Positions 8,526 through 19,471 of a stretch of 64,000 nt of DNA are shown here, piece by piece; position 1 is the first letter of the stretch, and each line of letters starts with the position of its first letter. The translations under genes and the position numbers were made by a program. Origin of the DNA: Plasmodiophora brassicae (Eukaryota; Endomyxa: Phytomyxea; Phytomyxea; Plasmodiophorida). The notes beneath the pieces are model-generated. The model searched no databases, was not told the origin of the DNA, and was given only the letters and a program-made list of their open reading frames with translations. The stretch spans positions 1 through 64,000 of the forward strand of contig CP145420.1 in assembly GCA_036867785.1 (NCBI GenBank), given 5' to 3'.

Positions 8526-10279
8526 GAGCCGATCGCGCAGCCGATCGACCAGGTCCAGAGCTTCCTGTTGGCGCGTTCGTCCTGGTCGGCGGTGACCGAC
8601 GCCATGCGCGTTTGCGCCAGAAGGTCACGAAGCTGGTCGACCGCTGTCGGAGGGGAATCTGGGCGAGGTTCCTTCGTCGCCTGATCCGGGGCCTTCTCTG
8701 GCGCTGTGCCGGGGAATTGCACCGGCTGACGACGCAGATACGCGAAGCACGCCGGGTCGTTCTTTAGGACGTCCCATTCGCCGATCACCCCGAAACCGAT
8801 GCAGGCCTGATCCTCGATGAGTAGGCGCGAGTAGTGCATGGACGCCGGTCGGGCAGGCGTGTACCTGGCGAACAGGAACAGATGACGTGCGGACACGCTC
8901 AGTTCAACCCGATGTATCGACGATCTGGGGCGCACGGCGCCCTGTTCGACCGCAGCGACCGAGTCGACGTACCCGGGCGCTCGCGCCGATGCAATCGCAA
9001 TGTGCACGGCACGATTGCGTTGGCTGAATATCGTACGAACCTGATCATCGTCGATGTTAAACTGGACGAACGCGACGAACGTTTGCGCTGGATCGGGAGA
9101 AACCGGACGTTTCCGCGCCCCTCTGTAAACGCTCCTGAACCTGTCGGTGGACTCGCTGAAGAACGCCTGCGCATCCAGAGAAGTAATCGCCAGGGCCTGT
9201 TGCCCAGCTGGGAACTGGCCCAGACGTGAGACGCCGACGCCTATAACGGTCGCGTGACTGGCGCTGGCTCTCTCGATCGGAGACTTGCAGCGTTCCATCG
9301 ACGTGATCGTGACCGCCTGCCAGAAACGCTGGCGGATCGTGGCAGAAGCGTACCAATCAGATGACCTCTCGATACTCCAGCCATGAACCAGAACTTGGTC
9401 GCCAACGTTGAGGACGCCTTGCAGCAGGTAGCCGATCAGGATCAGCCCGTCCTCGAGTGGATTGCCCCGCCAACAGTCGACCGCGAACACGACGTCGCCG
9501 TCGTTGGGGTCGTCCGGCATCGGCAGCGATGACAGATGGGGCAACAGGTCGGACGGGTGGCAGAAGGTCAGGGGCGCGGGGAGCATGGCGAGAAGGGTTT
9601 CGTCGGCGGCTCCAGACGAGACCGCGATCGATGGTGTCAACCCCGCCCCGTAGACTTCGTACATCAACCTGTTCAGCTCCGGGAGGCGATCGTTGAACTC
9701 GCCGCGGTCGCCACTGACGACGACGACGACGGTTGCCACTGGCGATAAGCCCATGAGCGCGGCCGATCGCGATCGCGATCGCTTCTTCCCGGGTGTGTCA
9801 TGCAAAACCAGGGAGGTTCCAGGGAGCGGCCAGTACGAGTCGATGGTGGAGCGGTGCTGGGAACGCTCGGCCATGGTCCTGTCGACGATCCAGGTACACT
9901 GGGCCACGGCGGCAGCCGCCGGTTCGCATCGGACGGCGGCGTCGAGTCGGGCCAGGACCCGCCCAGGAACCCGATGCCGAACGTACCCGCCGACCAGGGC
10001 CGACTTGCCCGACCCGGCTGGGCCGACGAAGATGATGGCCCTGGAGACGTCGGGCGGCGATGGCGCTCGGGGCCAGTTCACGACACGACGGGACATGTAC
10101 CCGACACCGTACGACCATCGATGATAACGATCGTAGAGGTGGAAGAGGACATGCGCGTACGGGAGCGCGTCGCTGTCGGCCGGCCCGATCGCATCTCGAA
10201 CAGCGTCCCAGGCGACGCCGCTGAGCAGATCCCGGGACCGCAGCAGGTCGAACAGGAGATCGCCCGTCATGACCGACAT
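8399..10279 (-). CDS. Degenerate EF1A/HBS1-like translational GTPase
   Basis: ATG at 10279. A P-loop GPAGSGKS lies near residue 87 and a switch II motif DTPGKK near residue 160, as in EF1A, eRF3 and HBS1. The NKxD guanine-specificity motif is not recognisable where it should be; the region reads SIAVSSGAADE. Beta-barrel domain II is visible (ILIGYLLQGVLNVGDQVLV) and domain III ends near GFGVI. A Pro-rich linker and a predicted helical segment follow. The last 40 residues of this frame (Trp- and Arg-rich) look unnatural, and the adjacent frame continues as helix into the SDR, so a splice or frame change near 8590–8650 is likely. Nucleotide specificity is uncertain. Confidence 0.6.
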   Translation of the reverse strand: MSVMTGDLLFDLLRSRDLLSGVAWDAVRDAIGPADSDALPYAHVLFHLYDRYHRWSYGVGYMSRRVVNWPRAPSPPDVSRAIIFVGPAGSGKSALVGGYVRHRVPGRVLARLDAAVRCEPAAAAVAQCTWIVDRTMAERSQHRSTIDSYWPLPGTSLVLHDTPGKKRSRSRSAALMGLSPVATVVVVVSGDRGEFNDRLPELNRLMYEVYGAGLTPSIAVSSGAADETLLAMLPAPLTFCHPSDLLPHLSSLPMPDDPNDGDVVFAVDCWRGNPLEDGLILIGYLLQGVLNVGDQVLVHGWSIERSSDWYASATIRQRFWQAVTITSMERCKSPIERASASHATVIGVGVSRLGQFPAGQQALAITSLDAQAFFSESTDRFRSVYRGARKRPVSPDPAQTFVAFVQFNIDDDQVRTIFSQRNRAVHIAIASARAPGYVDSVAAVEQGAVRPRSSIHRVELSVSARHLFLFARYTPARPASMHYSRLLIEDQACIGFGVIGEWDVLKNDPACFAYLRRQPVQFPGTAPEKAPDQATKEPRPDSPPTAVDQLRDLLAQTRMASVTADQDERANRKLWTWSIGCAIGSWTACTRRAPGMDLAGAGPATCAGNDAITTAGRLPSARSARR

Positions 10280-10851
10280 GGGAGCGGCGCGGCACCCTGA
10301 TCAACTGCAAGATCAGCGATCAGGCCGATCAACGGCACCGGCGGGCCCTCGAACGATCAAAAAATAGGCGCCGCGCACCCACCATTCCTCATTGCCCCCA
10401 GAGAGAACTCCACAGCAGGAGCCTTAACCTACCTGTGGTCATGGTAGACACGGAAGGGATCTTAGCGGACAACCGGGAGGACGAAATGTGGGCGTCGTCG
10501 TAATGCCTTTGATGTATAATTCCCGAGTGATGCCGTCGCCCAGGTTATCTCGGCATGGCCAATATTTATGTGCTCGTGACTCTGGGCTCTGATGCGTCTT
10601 CGGCTACAACAATCCCTACCAGGCCAATACCCGGCCGGACAAAGAAGTAAAATTTCTAATTGCGGAGCGAATGGTTTTCATTCTTACGAGGACCTGGAAG
10701 AAGGCTGTATGACCTTGATGTTCAAACTCGATTCGTCAAGGAACCGTTTAGGATAAACAGATCGTTTCCGATCGCTTTGGAAAATGCTCCTGTGTGTTTA
10801 TAAAGACAATTGACAGCTGGGTCGAGCCTTCGTGGAGAATTGCTATACAGA
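10280..10851. other. Intergenic region, 5' of GTPase gene and 3' of secreted-protein gene
   Basis: About 570 bp, more AT-rich than its flanks (for instance around 10630–10700). The frames here are short and show no recognisable domain. It probably holds the promoter of the leftward GTPase gene. I saw no tRNA, repeat or other structured element. Confidence 0.5.
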
Positions 10852-12860
10852 TTAATCGTCCTTGCCACTGCCCGATCCGGCCTGCAGCGTCGCGAAATTG
10901 CGTTTCCGATCGCGCTGCTGTCGCGGAGGTGGAACAAGGCCCAGGTCTATAACCAGTGTCCGCAAGATCCAGGAGTGACGGTTCACCGATGCGCCTCGCA
11001 TGCCGAAGGCCCCAGTGTTGCCCCGTTTCTCTAGAATGGCATTGACAAGGACGCCTTCCGCAGCTAGGAAGTACCGGTAACAGCTAGCCTGCCACACTTT
11101 CAAGTCATCCTGGCTGATAGGCTTGGATGGTAGCTCCATGTCGGCTGGTTTGAAAGTGGTGCTGTACTGGCTGGCCCAGAACCTGGCAGCACGCAAATGG
11201 CGCCTCGCTGTGTAGGTAAGGTTGCTCCAATCCCATAGGGAGAGGTAATCGAGGGAACGTGTGTACGCTATCGTTGCGGCCCAGGCGGATGAGATTGCGG
11301 CAGGCAACAACGGCGGGGCAGGCTTCACTTCCGATGTGCTGGGCCAAGGGATCCGGTCGACGACGTCGGCCGGCCAACTAGCATCGGCAGCACATGTGCT
11401 TGCGGCGAATGATGTCGTGCGCTTGTCTTCAACGAGCCCCAAGCGTTTAACCAGTGCTCGCAAACGCCAAGAATGACGGTTCACGGATGCACCGCACATG
11501 CCGAGGGCCCCAGTGCTGCCCTGTTTCTCTAGAACGGCCCTGACGACGACGCCCTCGGCAGCTTGGAAGTAACGATGACAGCTGGCCTGCCAGACATCGA
11601 TATCATCATCGCTGGTAGGCTTGGGTGGCAGCTCCGTGTCGGTTATCTTAAAAGTGGTGCGGTAGTGCCAGGCCCAGAACCTGGCAGCATTCAAGTGGCG
11701 ACGGGCCGTGCAGGTAAGATTGCTCCAATCCCATAATGAAGTGTCATCTAGGGAACGCGTGTACGCGATCGTTGCAGCACAGGCCGATGGTATTGCGGCA
11801 GGCAACGATGGTACGGTCTCCTCTGCCTTACTATTGGGCCATGGGAATGTGGTGCAGATGCCGGTACAAAGCACAATCGATTCATCATCACTACCAGGTC
11901 TGCAAACTCCAGCGGCCTGAGTCTCGGCGATGCCGGTACAAAGTACAGACGTCGATGCATCATCAGTACTAGGTCTGGAAACGTCAGTGGCCTGATTCTC
12001 GGACAGAGATACTCGGCGGCTTGGAGGGGAATGAGATGCCGTCGATGTCCTGCTGCTGGATGCGTCAACTTTCTTCAGAAGCCGACTCGGGATGGAAGCA
12101 TGGCTGCTGGACCGTGCAGCACTCGGGCAAGTTTGAGACCAAGTGGTCAGCGTCATCGGAGGATCGGGTGAGACGGGCTCCATGACAGTGTCCATCCTAA
12201 CCAGGTATTCGAGAGAAGATTGGCGTGTCACCTGGGACGTACCACGTGTGCGACAATCGACAAGCGTGCAGGTCCGGTCGACGACACTTTCAAGACGAAG
12301 GTTTCGGAAGCAGAATTTTCCAGTGTCTTGAACCAACAGCATTCCTAATGCCTCAATCGTGAACGGACGCGTGAAGAACGATGAGAAATGCGATCGCCCG
12401 GCCTCGCAGATCCAGATCGACTGCCGCATCGGGCTTTGGATCCATGGACGGACGGCCTCCGGGATCTGGCCCTGTCTGAGGCTCTCCACGAGCGCGTCGG
12501 CCTCCCTGATGATGTCCATCAAATCCAGGTTCACGAATGCAAATGCGAGACTGTCAGGGATAGCCATGTGTCGGTCCTCGGGCGACTCCAGAGTGTCACT
12601 ATTCAGGCACGATGCTGCGGCGCGAATCAAATCATATGTTAATCCATCCGCCAGAGTCACCATCATGCTTGTAACCCGCCCCACTAGAGGACACTCGAAC
12701 CAATGAGTCAGGCCGGCCGCGGCTAGCACAGCGTTGGCATGGTCGGCCTGCTGGCGCGTCATCATTGGCGGCATATCCAACGGATACACTGGAAGATTCA
12801 CAGCCAGCGCATAACGCGTGGTATATGCGAGCAGGAACACAGCGAGTGCCACAGTCATTG
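10852..12860 (-). CDS. Predicted secreted protein with a duplicated C-terminal domain
   Basis: The frame is open further upstream, but the ATG at 12860 begins MTVALAVFLLAYTTRYALA, a good signal peptide, so I chose it. A mature N-terminal region of about 250 residues of unknown type follows, then a Ser/Thr-rich linker with two short repeats around VLCTGI. Two copies of a domain of about 130 residues end the protein. Shared landmarks are AATIAYTRSLD, LWDWSNLT, ARRHL-AARFWA, VWQASC-RYF-AAEGV and GASVNRHSW. I do not recognise the domain. Conserved Trp and single Cys residues suggest a folded extracellular unit. No intron was needed. Function unknown. Confidence 0.65.
10870..11820 (-). repeat. Two-copy tandem coding repeat in the secreted protein
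   Basis: The DNA around 10870–11330 matches that around 11370–11820 with an offset of about 495 bp. Both encode the same domain (start near AATIAYTRSLD, end near GASVNRHSW). Divergence is spread over all codon positions but the protein is well conserved, which suggests an older duplication kept by selection rather than a recent tandem copy. Confidence 0.85.
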
Positions 12861-13338
12861 GGCAACAGTCGACTTCGACGGATTTGCGGGCGCACAGCAG
12901 CGGCCAGCGCGGTAGGGCCTCAAACGGCTCTCTTTGACGCCTTGATACCTGCCCAATTCCCGCCAACCCACTTCGTGCCCAAGCCAGTTTTGCCCGAGAG
13001 GGGAGTGGCGTGCAAAGCTCCAACGTTGGGCGCGCAGCATGTCGGCGTTTCGTCAAAGTACTCGCCACGAGCGATTGCCTTCCCATTCGTTGTAGTGTGG
13101 ACGCTGACGTCAGGACATGCCGTGACATTTGATGTGATCGCTTTAGTGTTCGCAATTGCGATGGCACGGCATCAGCACCATACCTCACAATCACAGACGC
13201 GACGATTGCAGATTCGCGCTTCAACCTGGTCGCGCTGCGCAGGCACCTCTGGATTCGGACAGCGCCTATTATCGATCACGTCTCAAAGACATGAGAACAA
13301 TTACCATTTGCTGTCAAAAGTCAAGCCGCAAAACTCGT
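12861..13338. other. Intergenic region between secreted-protein gene and myosin-PTEN gene
   Basis: About 480 bp. The leftward secreted-protein frame stays open to 13224, so an upstream exon or longer N-terminus cannot be excluded, but the residues there resemble no domain and the internal ATG gives a clear signal peptide. No repeats or RNA genes were seen. Confidence 0.4.
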
Positions 13339-16300
13339 TCATTTACGAAGGCCTATGCCAGACCTCATGGACGGCGACTTCATTGGTCGGCTCAGTTGCG
13401 AGTGCACTAGGCTGCCATCATCTGATGCCGCATCTGGAACGGGCTGGGGATGTGCACTTGAGGATCTGTCGATCGCCGGCGCTGCTGCTGATGCAACTGT
13501 TGGCTGTGATGACGAGAAGTTCATGACGAGTTCAACCCCGGCGGGGAACTTGCTGTGATCGGCGTCTTTGTAAGCCTTGTCCATGTCGGCCTTGACGAAT
13601 CGCAGGCAGTCGCCAACGAATGCAGCATGTAGGCAGACGTAGACAAGAACTTTCGCCAGCTTTCCCTTCTTCTCTCGCGACAGCACTTCCACCTTGATAT
13701 CGCCGGTTAGGACGCAGACCTTCCGGAGGCGCCACGTGCAGGTCGTCGCTGTTCGTGTCATCATCCGGATCCACTTCTGCCGTACTTTGCCGTCATCCTG
13801 CTGCACGGCAATCATCAGCCAGATCTCGTTATCCTCGGGCACCATCGTCCTGTCGATGTTGTTCAACACTACGCCGATCAGGCAGACGTTTCGGCGCAGA
13901 TCGTGGGTGCGACCCCCAGAGAGATACTCTTCATCTGTTCATAATTGTGCACCATGTCAGTGCGGGCGAACGCATTGTATCACAACATGCCTTACAATAG
14001 TGCACATATCGCGTTTGCGACGGGGTCATTGACGATTCGTTCTCGAGGTCGGGCCGACGCGTCCAGAACAAGCGCAGGGCGGCGTCGGCCGTGGACGCGA
14101 CGCCGCTATCGAGGAGGTAGGCAGCAGCCATCATGCTGGATCGTCCTTTGCCGGCCTTGCTATGTATCAAGGCTAGCGACGATTTCGTCGACAACCACTG
14201 GCGCATGGAGTCGCAGTAGTCGATCATCATCTGGAACGGGCAGGGAGCGTGCCCGGAGAACGGGAACTGGACGATCTGGTCGCCCGGCACCTGTGAAATG
14301 TCGTAGTCGACCTCTGCGTATGCATGAGGTGCGTCAGGTGGGGATATAAGCACGTTCCGCTCGAATGGGACGCACCTAGGCACAGGTTGTAGATTCGGTA
14401 CCGGACGTGCTGGGGCTGCAAGTGATCCGCCAGGAGCCGCGCCATGATCTGTCGGATGTCGTTCGTTGTGAACACGAGGATGATGACGCGGTCGGTGACC
14501 TGGATGGTGTCGAGTCCTGGCACGGACGACCACGATACAGTGGGCGGCACAAGCGAGGCCGACGCGGGCCTTGGGCTCTGTACCGCATGGGACGTCGTCT
14601 TGCTCCCGGCGACGTCCTTCAAGCATTGCTTATGATGCAGGGTCGCTTGCAGTGCGGCCTGCAACGTCAGGCAGGAACGTGACAGGTTTCGTGCTCGTCG
14701 GCCAGCCGCGTAGGACGACAGAGCGCCTTGCAGGACGCCGAGTGATGCATAGTACCGTTTCTGCCGCAAGCGCGCCAGGTACGCCTTCGTGCCGGCCTGC
14801 ACTGCGATACAGTGTCGAGCGATGGCCAGGTCGCGTGCCGACTCTAACGCCCGGTAAACGTCGTCCTTGAGGAACACCATGGTTCGTCCCAGGTGGAAGG
14901 CGGCCTGGCCCCGCAGCGACTCCACAAGATCAACCTTGTCCTCCAAGATCGTGCCAACAATCGATTCGGTGGTGGCGGACGCATTCCCGAGAGGCCGGTA
15001 TCTATACGCGAACGTGTCGTGCGGGATACGTATAGGGTATCCCGCCTGTCGCACTCGAACCATCTCCAGCACGCCTAACAAACGCTAAGGGAACCTGGGT
15101 CGACAGCGGACGTTGCAACCTCAGCTGTACCTGCGTTGGACAGCTGTTCGAACACCATGGGCGATTGGAACTCGTCGGGCAGCTGTCGCTGGTTGGGTTT
15201 GATGCATCGGACGAACTGCGGCGACGTGTCGTTGAGCATGGTCACCAGATGTTGCACCTGGGCGCGGAAATGTCCCGCCTGAAACTTGCCCTTCTTGGTG
15301 CTCTTTTTCCTCGTCTGCAAGCTGTTCGCGTCCTCCTCGGTGATCTCCTGCGGAGCGGCTGACGAATTGACGATCGTGCCGACCTGCTCGGACGTGGCCA
15401 TCTCCAGCAGATCGTGCAAGTCGTCGCTGATGCGGTCCTTGTTCTTGCTGAGGAATTCGCCCACATTGTACTGGACGTCGCCAGCGTAATGCGAGATGGT
15501 CAGATGCAGGGGACGCTTCCGGCTGTCATCCTTGAAGACGGACGACGTGGCATGGGCCTTGCAGACCTTTTCGAAGAAGGCCTGGGTGGACCCTTGTGGG
15601 ATCAGGCACTCGTCGTCGAGCATGGAGAATACGCCGGACGGCGCCGAATCGATGACGGCCAGCGTGGGCGAACAGTCCGGGAAGGTGATGGTCTCCCAGG
15701 GCACGCCCTCTCTCTCGTACACGGCCTGCTCGGCGACGGACAGGACCCGCTCAATGAAGATCGACTGCAGCCGCTCGTTGCAGTAGTTGATGCAGATCTG
15801 CTCGAACCCGTTGTACTCGTCGAATCGTTCGAACCCCTGTGGGTAAATGTCAGGTGGGCGGTAACGCGATAGCATTATAACAGGCACTGACAAAGATGTC
15901 GAGAATGCCGATAGTGTGCGTCGTTCCGCGTGCGTTGCTTGGGCGAGCTGAGAATGACGAGTTGCTGGGGGCGGTGGACGAATCAGGCTGGAGGGCCTGG
16001 TTCATACGGGCGATCAGCCATCGGAACAGTCTGGCGTACATCTCCTTGGCGAGCGCGTTGCGCGCCGAATCGGCCTTGTCCACGTCCACAGGCACATAGA
16101 CGCGGTGTGCATCCTGCCCGATGCGACGCCCGATCAGAGCATCGCGTGTCGCTTCGTCCTCTGTGCACCGCCACAATCAGCCGACGCACCGATCGTCACC
16201 ATGCGGACAGGTCGTGTCCATACCGAATGTGGACAGCTTCAGGAACCAAGTCAGATGGGTACCTGTCTGCAGGACCGCATGCCCTTCGTCGTCACTGGCG

Positions 16301-17454
16301 AACTCGAGGTTGCCGAGGTGCAGGATGGCGGCAAGGACGTTGAGGACAGCCTGGCGCTCCCCGCCCGACATGCCCAACTGTTCCATGGCGTCGACGATCT
16401 CCTGCAGGTCACCAACGTGCGCCTGTGCTGGGCCGGCCGACCCTGCGTCCTGCCCGGGCTGTCCGCCCAGGAACTTGTACGCAGCTGGCCTCGGCACGAG
16501 TCCATACGTCGACCGGAGCGTCGCCTCGGGTTGTCCACCGAGCAACGCGTAGAAGATGTGAAAGTTCCGTTCGCCGCTGCTGTGCGATACGATGCGGGAC
16601 GTTTCCAGCATGAAGTACGACATGGACGCGTCCTGCATCTCGCCCGACCCGGCCGACATGTGGATCTGCAGGTACTTCCCGAACCGGGAACTGTTGTCGT
16701 TCCGGAGCGTGCGCGCGTTGCCGAATGCCTCCAGCACCGGGTTGCACTCGACGACCCGCTTCTGGATGCGGGCCGCAACTGGGCACGTTTCCATCCTCAG
16801 CATGCGCGCAGGCGCGGAAACGATGGACGACGGCGACGGCCTACCTTCGTGCTCGGTGACGTTCGTGGCAGCGGCATTGGCCGACAGGACGGCCAGGAAT
16901 TGCAGGGCGTACTTGGCGGCTTCCGTCTTCCCGCTGCCGGAGTCGCCACAGATGATGAGCGACTGAGCGGTGCCATCCCGTCGCATCCGCTGGTAGCACT
17001 GGGCCGTCGTGCCAAAGATGTGTGGCGTGCTGGACCCCGACAGGTACGTGTCGACGGCAGGGCCCTCGTACATGCCGTCGATGAGCCGGAACGGGTTCAC
17101 CGATAGCAGCGTAGAGCCGGCGGCCGTGTACACCTGCGCGTGATGGAACCGCTGGCGCAGCGTCGCCAGCAGTGATGGGGCATTGACGCGGTCGAGCAGG
17201 GTCAGGTCGGTGACGTCGTGGAGAGGCCCCGTGTCCGCCCCGACCGATATCAGCGACGACATGGGCACGGCACGTGTCGGCGCATTGTCAGTGGCGTTGC
17301 CGCCGTCGTCATGGACAACGGCGACGTCAACGAGGTCGGACGGGGACCCGACAGGTGGATTGGCGGTAGGGCCCAGAACGCGCGCCTTCACGTACACGTG
17401 CTGCGGATCTGGGGCCCAGTACATGGACGGGCTGGATGGCGCGCCGCCGGCCAT
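13339..17454 (-). CDS. Myosin heavy chain with C-terminal PTEN-like phosphatase and C2 domain
   Basis: Six predicted exons: 17454–16263, 16160–15892, 15836–15131, 15074–14376, 14313–13996, 13934–13339; all five junctions keep phase. The motor has a P-loop GDSGSGKTE, switch I NDNSSRFGK and the relay DIFGFE rebuilt across intron 2. The actin-binding and SH1 region is followed by a converter (GVLEMVRVRQAGYP). One or two IQ-like helices lead into a tail starting VTDRVIILVF and VRYRIYNLC, which matches the PTEN phosphatase N-half. The P-loop reads HSKAGKGR where active enzymes have HCKAGKGR, so the nucleophilic Cys is Ser and phosphatase activity should be lost. A PTEN-type C2 domain follows (GDIKVEVL, LDKA-like helix, FPAGVELVMNF), then a Ser-rich end. 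ATG 17454 was chosen because the frame opens at a TTG. Probably an actin motor that binds phosphoinositide membranes through a dead PTEN module. Confidence 0.88.
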
Positions 17455-17851
17455 GACCCGCGCTATGCTCGACAACGGGGTGCTCTAGAGGTACCAGTGC
17501 CGGCGATCGACCATCGCGTTAAGGCTCGACTACCATTATAATACAGGTGGGGCGGGCACGCTGTGCGATTCAACCGTGCCACTGTCGAGTCTGTTGACGA
17601 CGTTGCGCGTGTCGGTGAGGACGCATACCCACACAACTTGTGAATGGCCCGAGCAGGTAGAGGGCATGCAGGGGTGGGTGCCCGTGTGCGCCCGGATCTG
17701 GCGCGCCGCCGCACCGTTGTCATTATGACTGCCTGCCACAACGTGCACAGCGTAAGCCACCCGCCTCGAACCGGGCGGCAGCTGGTTCGCGGACGGTGGT
17801 GGGAGCCCACCTGATCCGCCGGGGAGACGTTCCCGCTGACAGGGGCGCGCC

Positions 17852-18211
17852 ATGGTCGCGGCTTGCGCCCGAATGCAACTGGGCATGGAGATGTGCCTGA
17901 GCTGGTTGCTGGACATGGTGACCGTCAAGAGGCCTCCCAGCAAACCAATGGACAGCATGGCGGGCCCGGACCGGCTCGACGACGACCAGGTCGGGCGGGC
18001 CAAGGTCCCCAGCGTCGTCGGCGAACCGGACGTCTTCGACGACGACATCGTGCTAGACATCGCGTACGATGACGACGACCTGTACCATGACGAGGGTGCG
18101 CCGACCCAGGTCGACTTTGACTGGAACTGCCTGAAGGCGCCGGCACCGACCCGAATTGAGCCGGGCGCCGCCCCGCCCGTACAGGCGCCCGGTCCGGGCC
18201 ACGACGACTAG
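17852..18211 (+). CDS. Small acidic hypothetical protein
   Basis: 119 codons from ATG to TAG. The middle is strongly acidic (DDDIVLDIAYDDDDLYHDE) and the C-terminus is Pro/Ala-rich. There is no recognisable family. Frames on the other strand overlap it (17536–18060) but look less protein-like. It lies head-to-head with the myosin-PTEN gene, about 400 bp from its ATG. The acidic segment could suit a nuclear or chaperone-like protein, but that is a guess. Confidence 0.4.
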   Translation: MVAACARMQLGMEMCLSWLLDMVTVKRPPSKPMDSMAGPDRLDDDQVGRAKVPSVVGEPDVFDDDIVLDIAYDDDDLYHDEGAPTQVDFDWNCLKAPAPTRIEPGAAPPVQAPGPGHDD

Positions 18212-18272
18212 TCGCAACGGACGATCCAACATGTGGCACGTTTAACAATCGGGGTATCGTGTCGGCCGCGCG

Positions 18273-18980
18273 CTAGACGAACAGGGACAGTGGCTGATCG
18301 AACCCGTCTCGGTTGCCCATGACGATGGACGATTCGGCGACGGCGGTCCGGGCGGCGGATGGATCCAGGCGCAGGGCGGCGTCAATGGCGTCCATGGGCG
18401 CGGCCATTGCAATGTCAGCCGCGCATCGTCTGCCGGTCATGTGGCAACGGGTGACGATCGCAGCCGACAAACCCGTCAGGAAGTTCCCGGGCGGCAGGAC
18501 CGGTGCACGGCCCACATGATAGACGGCGTCGTGCCGGCCGTCATGCGTCAGGACCGAGCACTTCGGCAGGCAGGTACGGACGACGACGTCGTGGGCGGTA
18601 TCGGGGACGATGCGAGCGACGACGGCATCGAGGTCGGATGGATCGATGCGGTCCGGGGTAGGGCACATGACCAGGCAGGCGTCGTTGGCAGGGTCATCGA
18701 CAATGACGATGTCGGACGGGCTGAACTGGTGCGACCTGGGCACCAGACGCGAATACGGACCGACGGTGGCGACCAGGCCAACGCAGACGATGACGCGGCC
18801 AGCGCCTTTCGACGTCGACATATCCTGCACGACGACCACGGTGGCGGTGTCAGCAACGTGCGGGCGAGCAGAATGCCATCGGCGCAGACGTACGACAACA
18901 GCGGGCGGCGGCCAGCGATGGCGTTTGGAGGCGAACAGGTCATTGCGCCGATCGGGGCACGGGTCCAGGTTGAGTTCCAT
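18273..18980 (-). CDS. Hypothetical protein, two predicted exons
   Basis: ATG at 18980 begins MELNLDPCPDRRND; the frame upstream opens at GTG. A predicted 69-nt intron (donor GTACGT, GCTGAC before the acceptor) would join SKRHRWPPPAVV to DMSTSKGAG in phase. The second exon alternates short hydrophobic strands (VIVCVGLVATVG, DIVIVDDP) with helices and ends in DAALRL and a Ser/Val-rich tail, giving an alpha/beta look. I do not recognise the family; a kinase-like or proteasome-assembly-like fold crossed my mind, but no diagnostic motif supports either. Confidence 0.45.
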   Translation of the reverse strand: MELNLDPCPDRRNDLFASKRHRWPPPAVVVRLRRWHSARPHVADTATVVVVQDMSTSKGAGRVIVCVGLVATVGPYSRLVPRSHQFSPSDIVIVDDPANDACLVMCPTPDRIDPSDLDAVVARIVPDTAHDVVVRTCLPKCSVLTHDGRHDAVYHVGRAPVLPPGNFLTGLSAAIVTRCHMTGRRCAADIAMAAPMDAIDAALRLDPSAARTAVAESSIVMGNRDGFDQPLSLFV

Positions 18981-19471
18981 GGCCGCCGTACACTGCCTGA
19001 CGCCACGCGCTCTGCCGACGCGTTGCGCACTCCAACGGCAACGGCCGGCGCACGGCGGCACTTCCGGCTGACCCTCCCGGCCCACAGCTATAGGCGAAGG
19101 TGTTTACACCCAGTACCGACTGGCCTGGCGTTCCTGGCACTCGCATGTCGAATCAGCTACCTAGTTGATGAACAGGCGGCCATCCCCCAATCGGGCTCAG
19201 TTGCTTCCGCTTGCTCGTCCGATCGTGGCGCAACGCGATGGCGACCTGCTTTCTCGGCCGCCTCTGCTGAACGTACGTCAGCGTCAGCGTTCTCCCATGC
19301 CCGGACCCTGGGATCCCGGTTGAGTGCTCGGCGACAGGGCGGGTGAGTCAGCGATGGAGAGGTGGGCAGCAGCGGCCCCGGGCGGAGTTGGCGCCGATTT
19401 GCGGACCGTGTGGTGGCAGTCGATACCCGCCCGCTGTCTGTCGCCGCCCGGCGCTCTGCCGTACCATCATC

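Noticed and set aside
7710-8684. Plus-strand frame of over 300 codons opposite the SDR gene
   Set aside because: The minus frame carries the SDR motifs. The plus frame is Arg/Asp/Gly-rich, as expected of an antisense shadow in GC-rich DNA.
16105-17106. Long plus-strand frame opposite the myosin motor
   Set aside because: The antisense frame contains no domain, while the minus strand encodes the motor P-loop and switch motifs.
18441-19346. 301-codon plus-strand frame
   Set aside because: Asp/Arg/Gly-rich shadow of the opposite frame with no recognisable motif; weaker than the minus gene with a good splice model.
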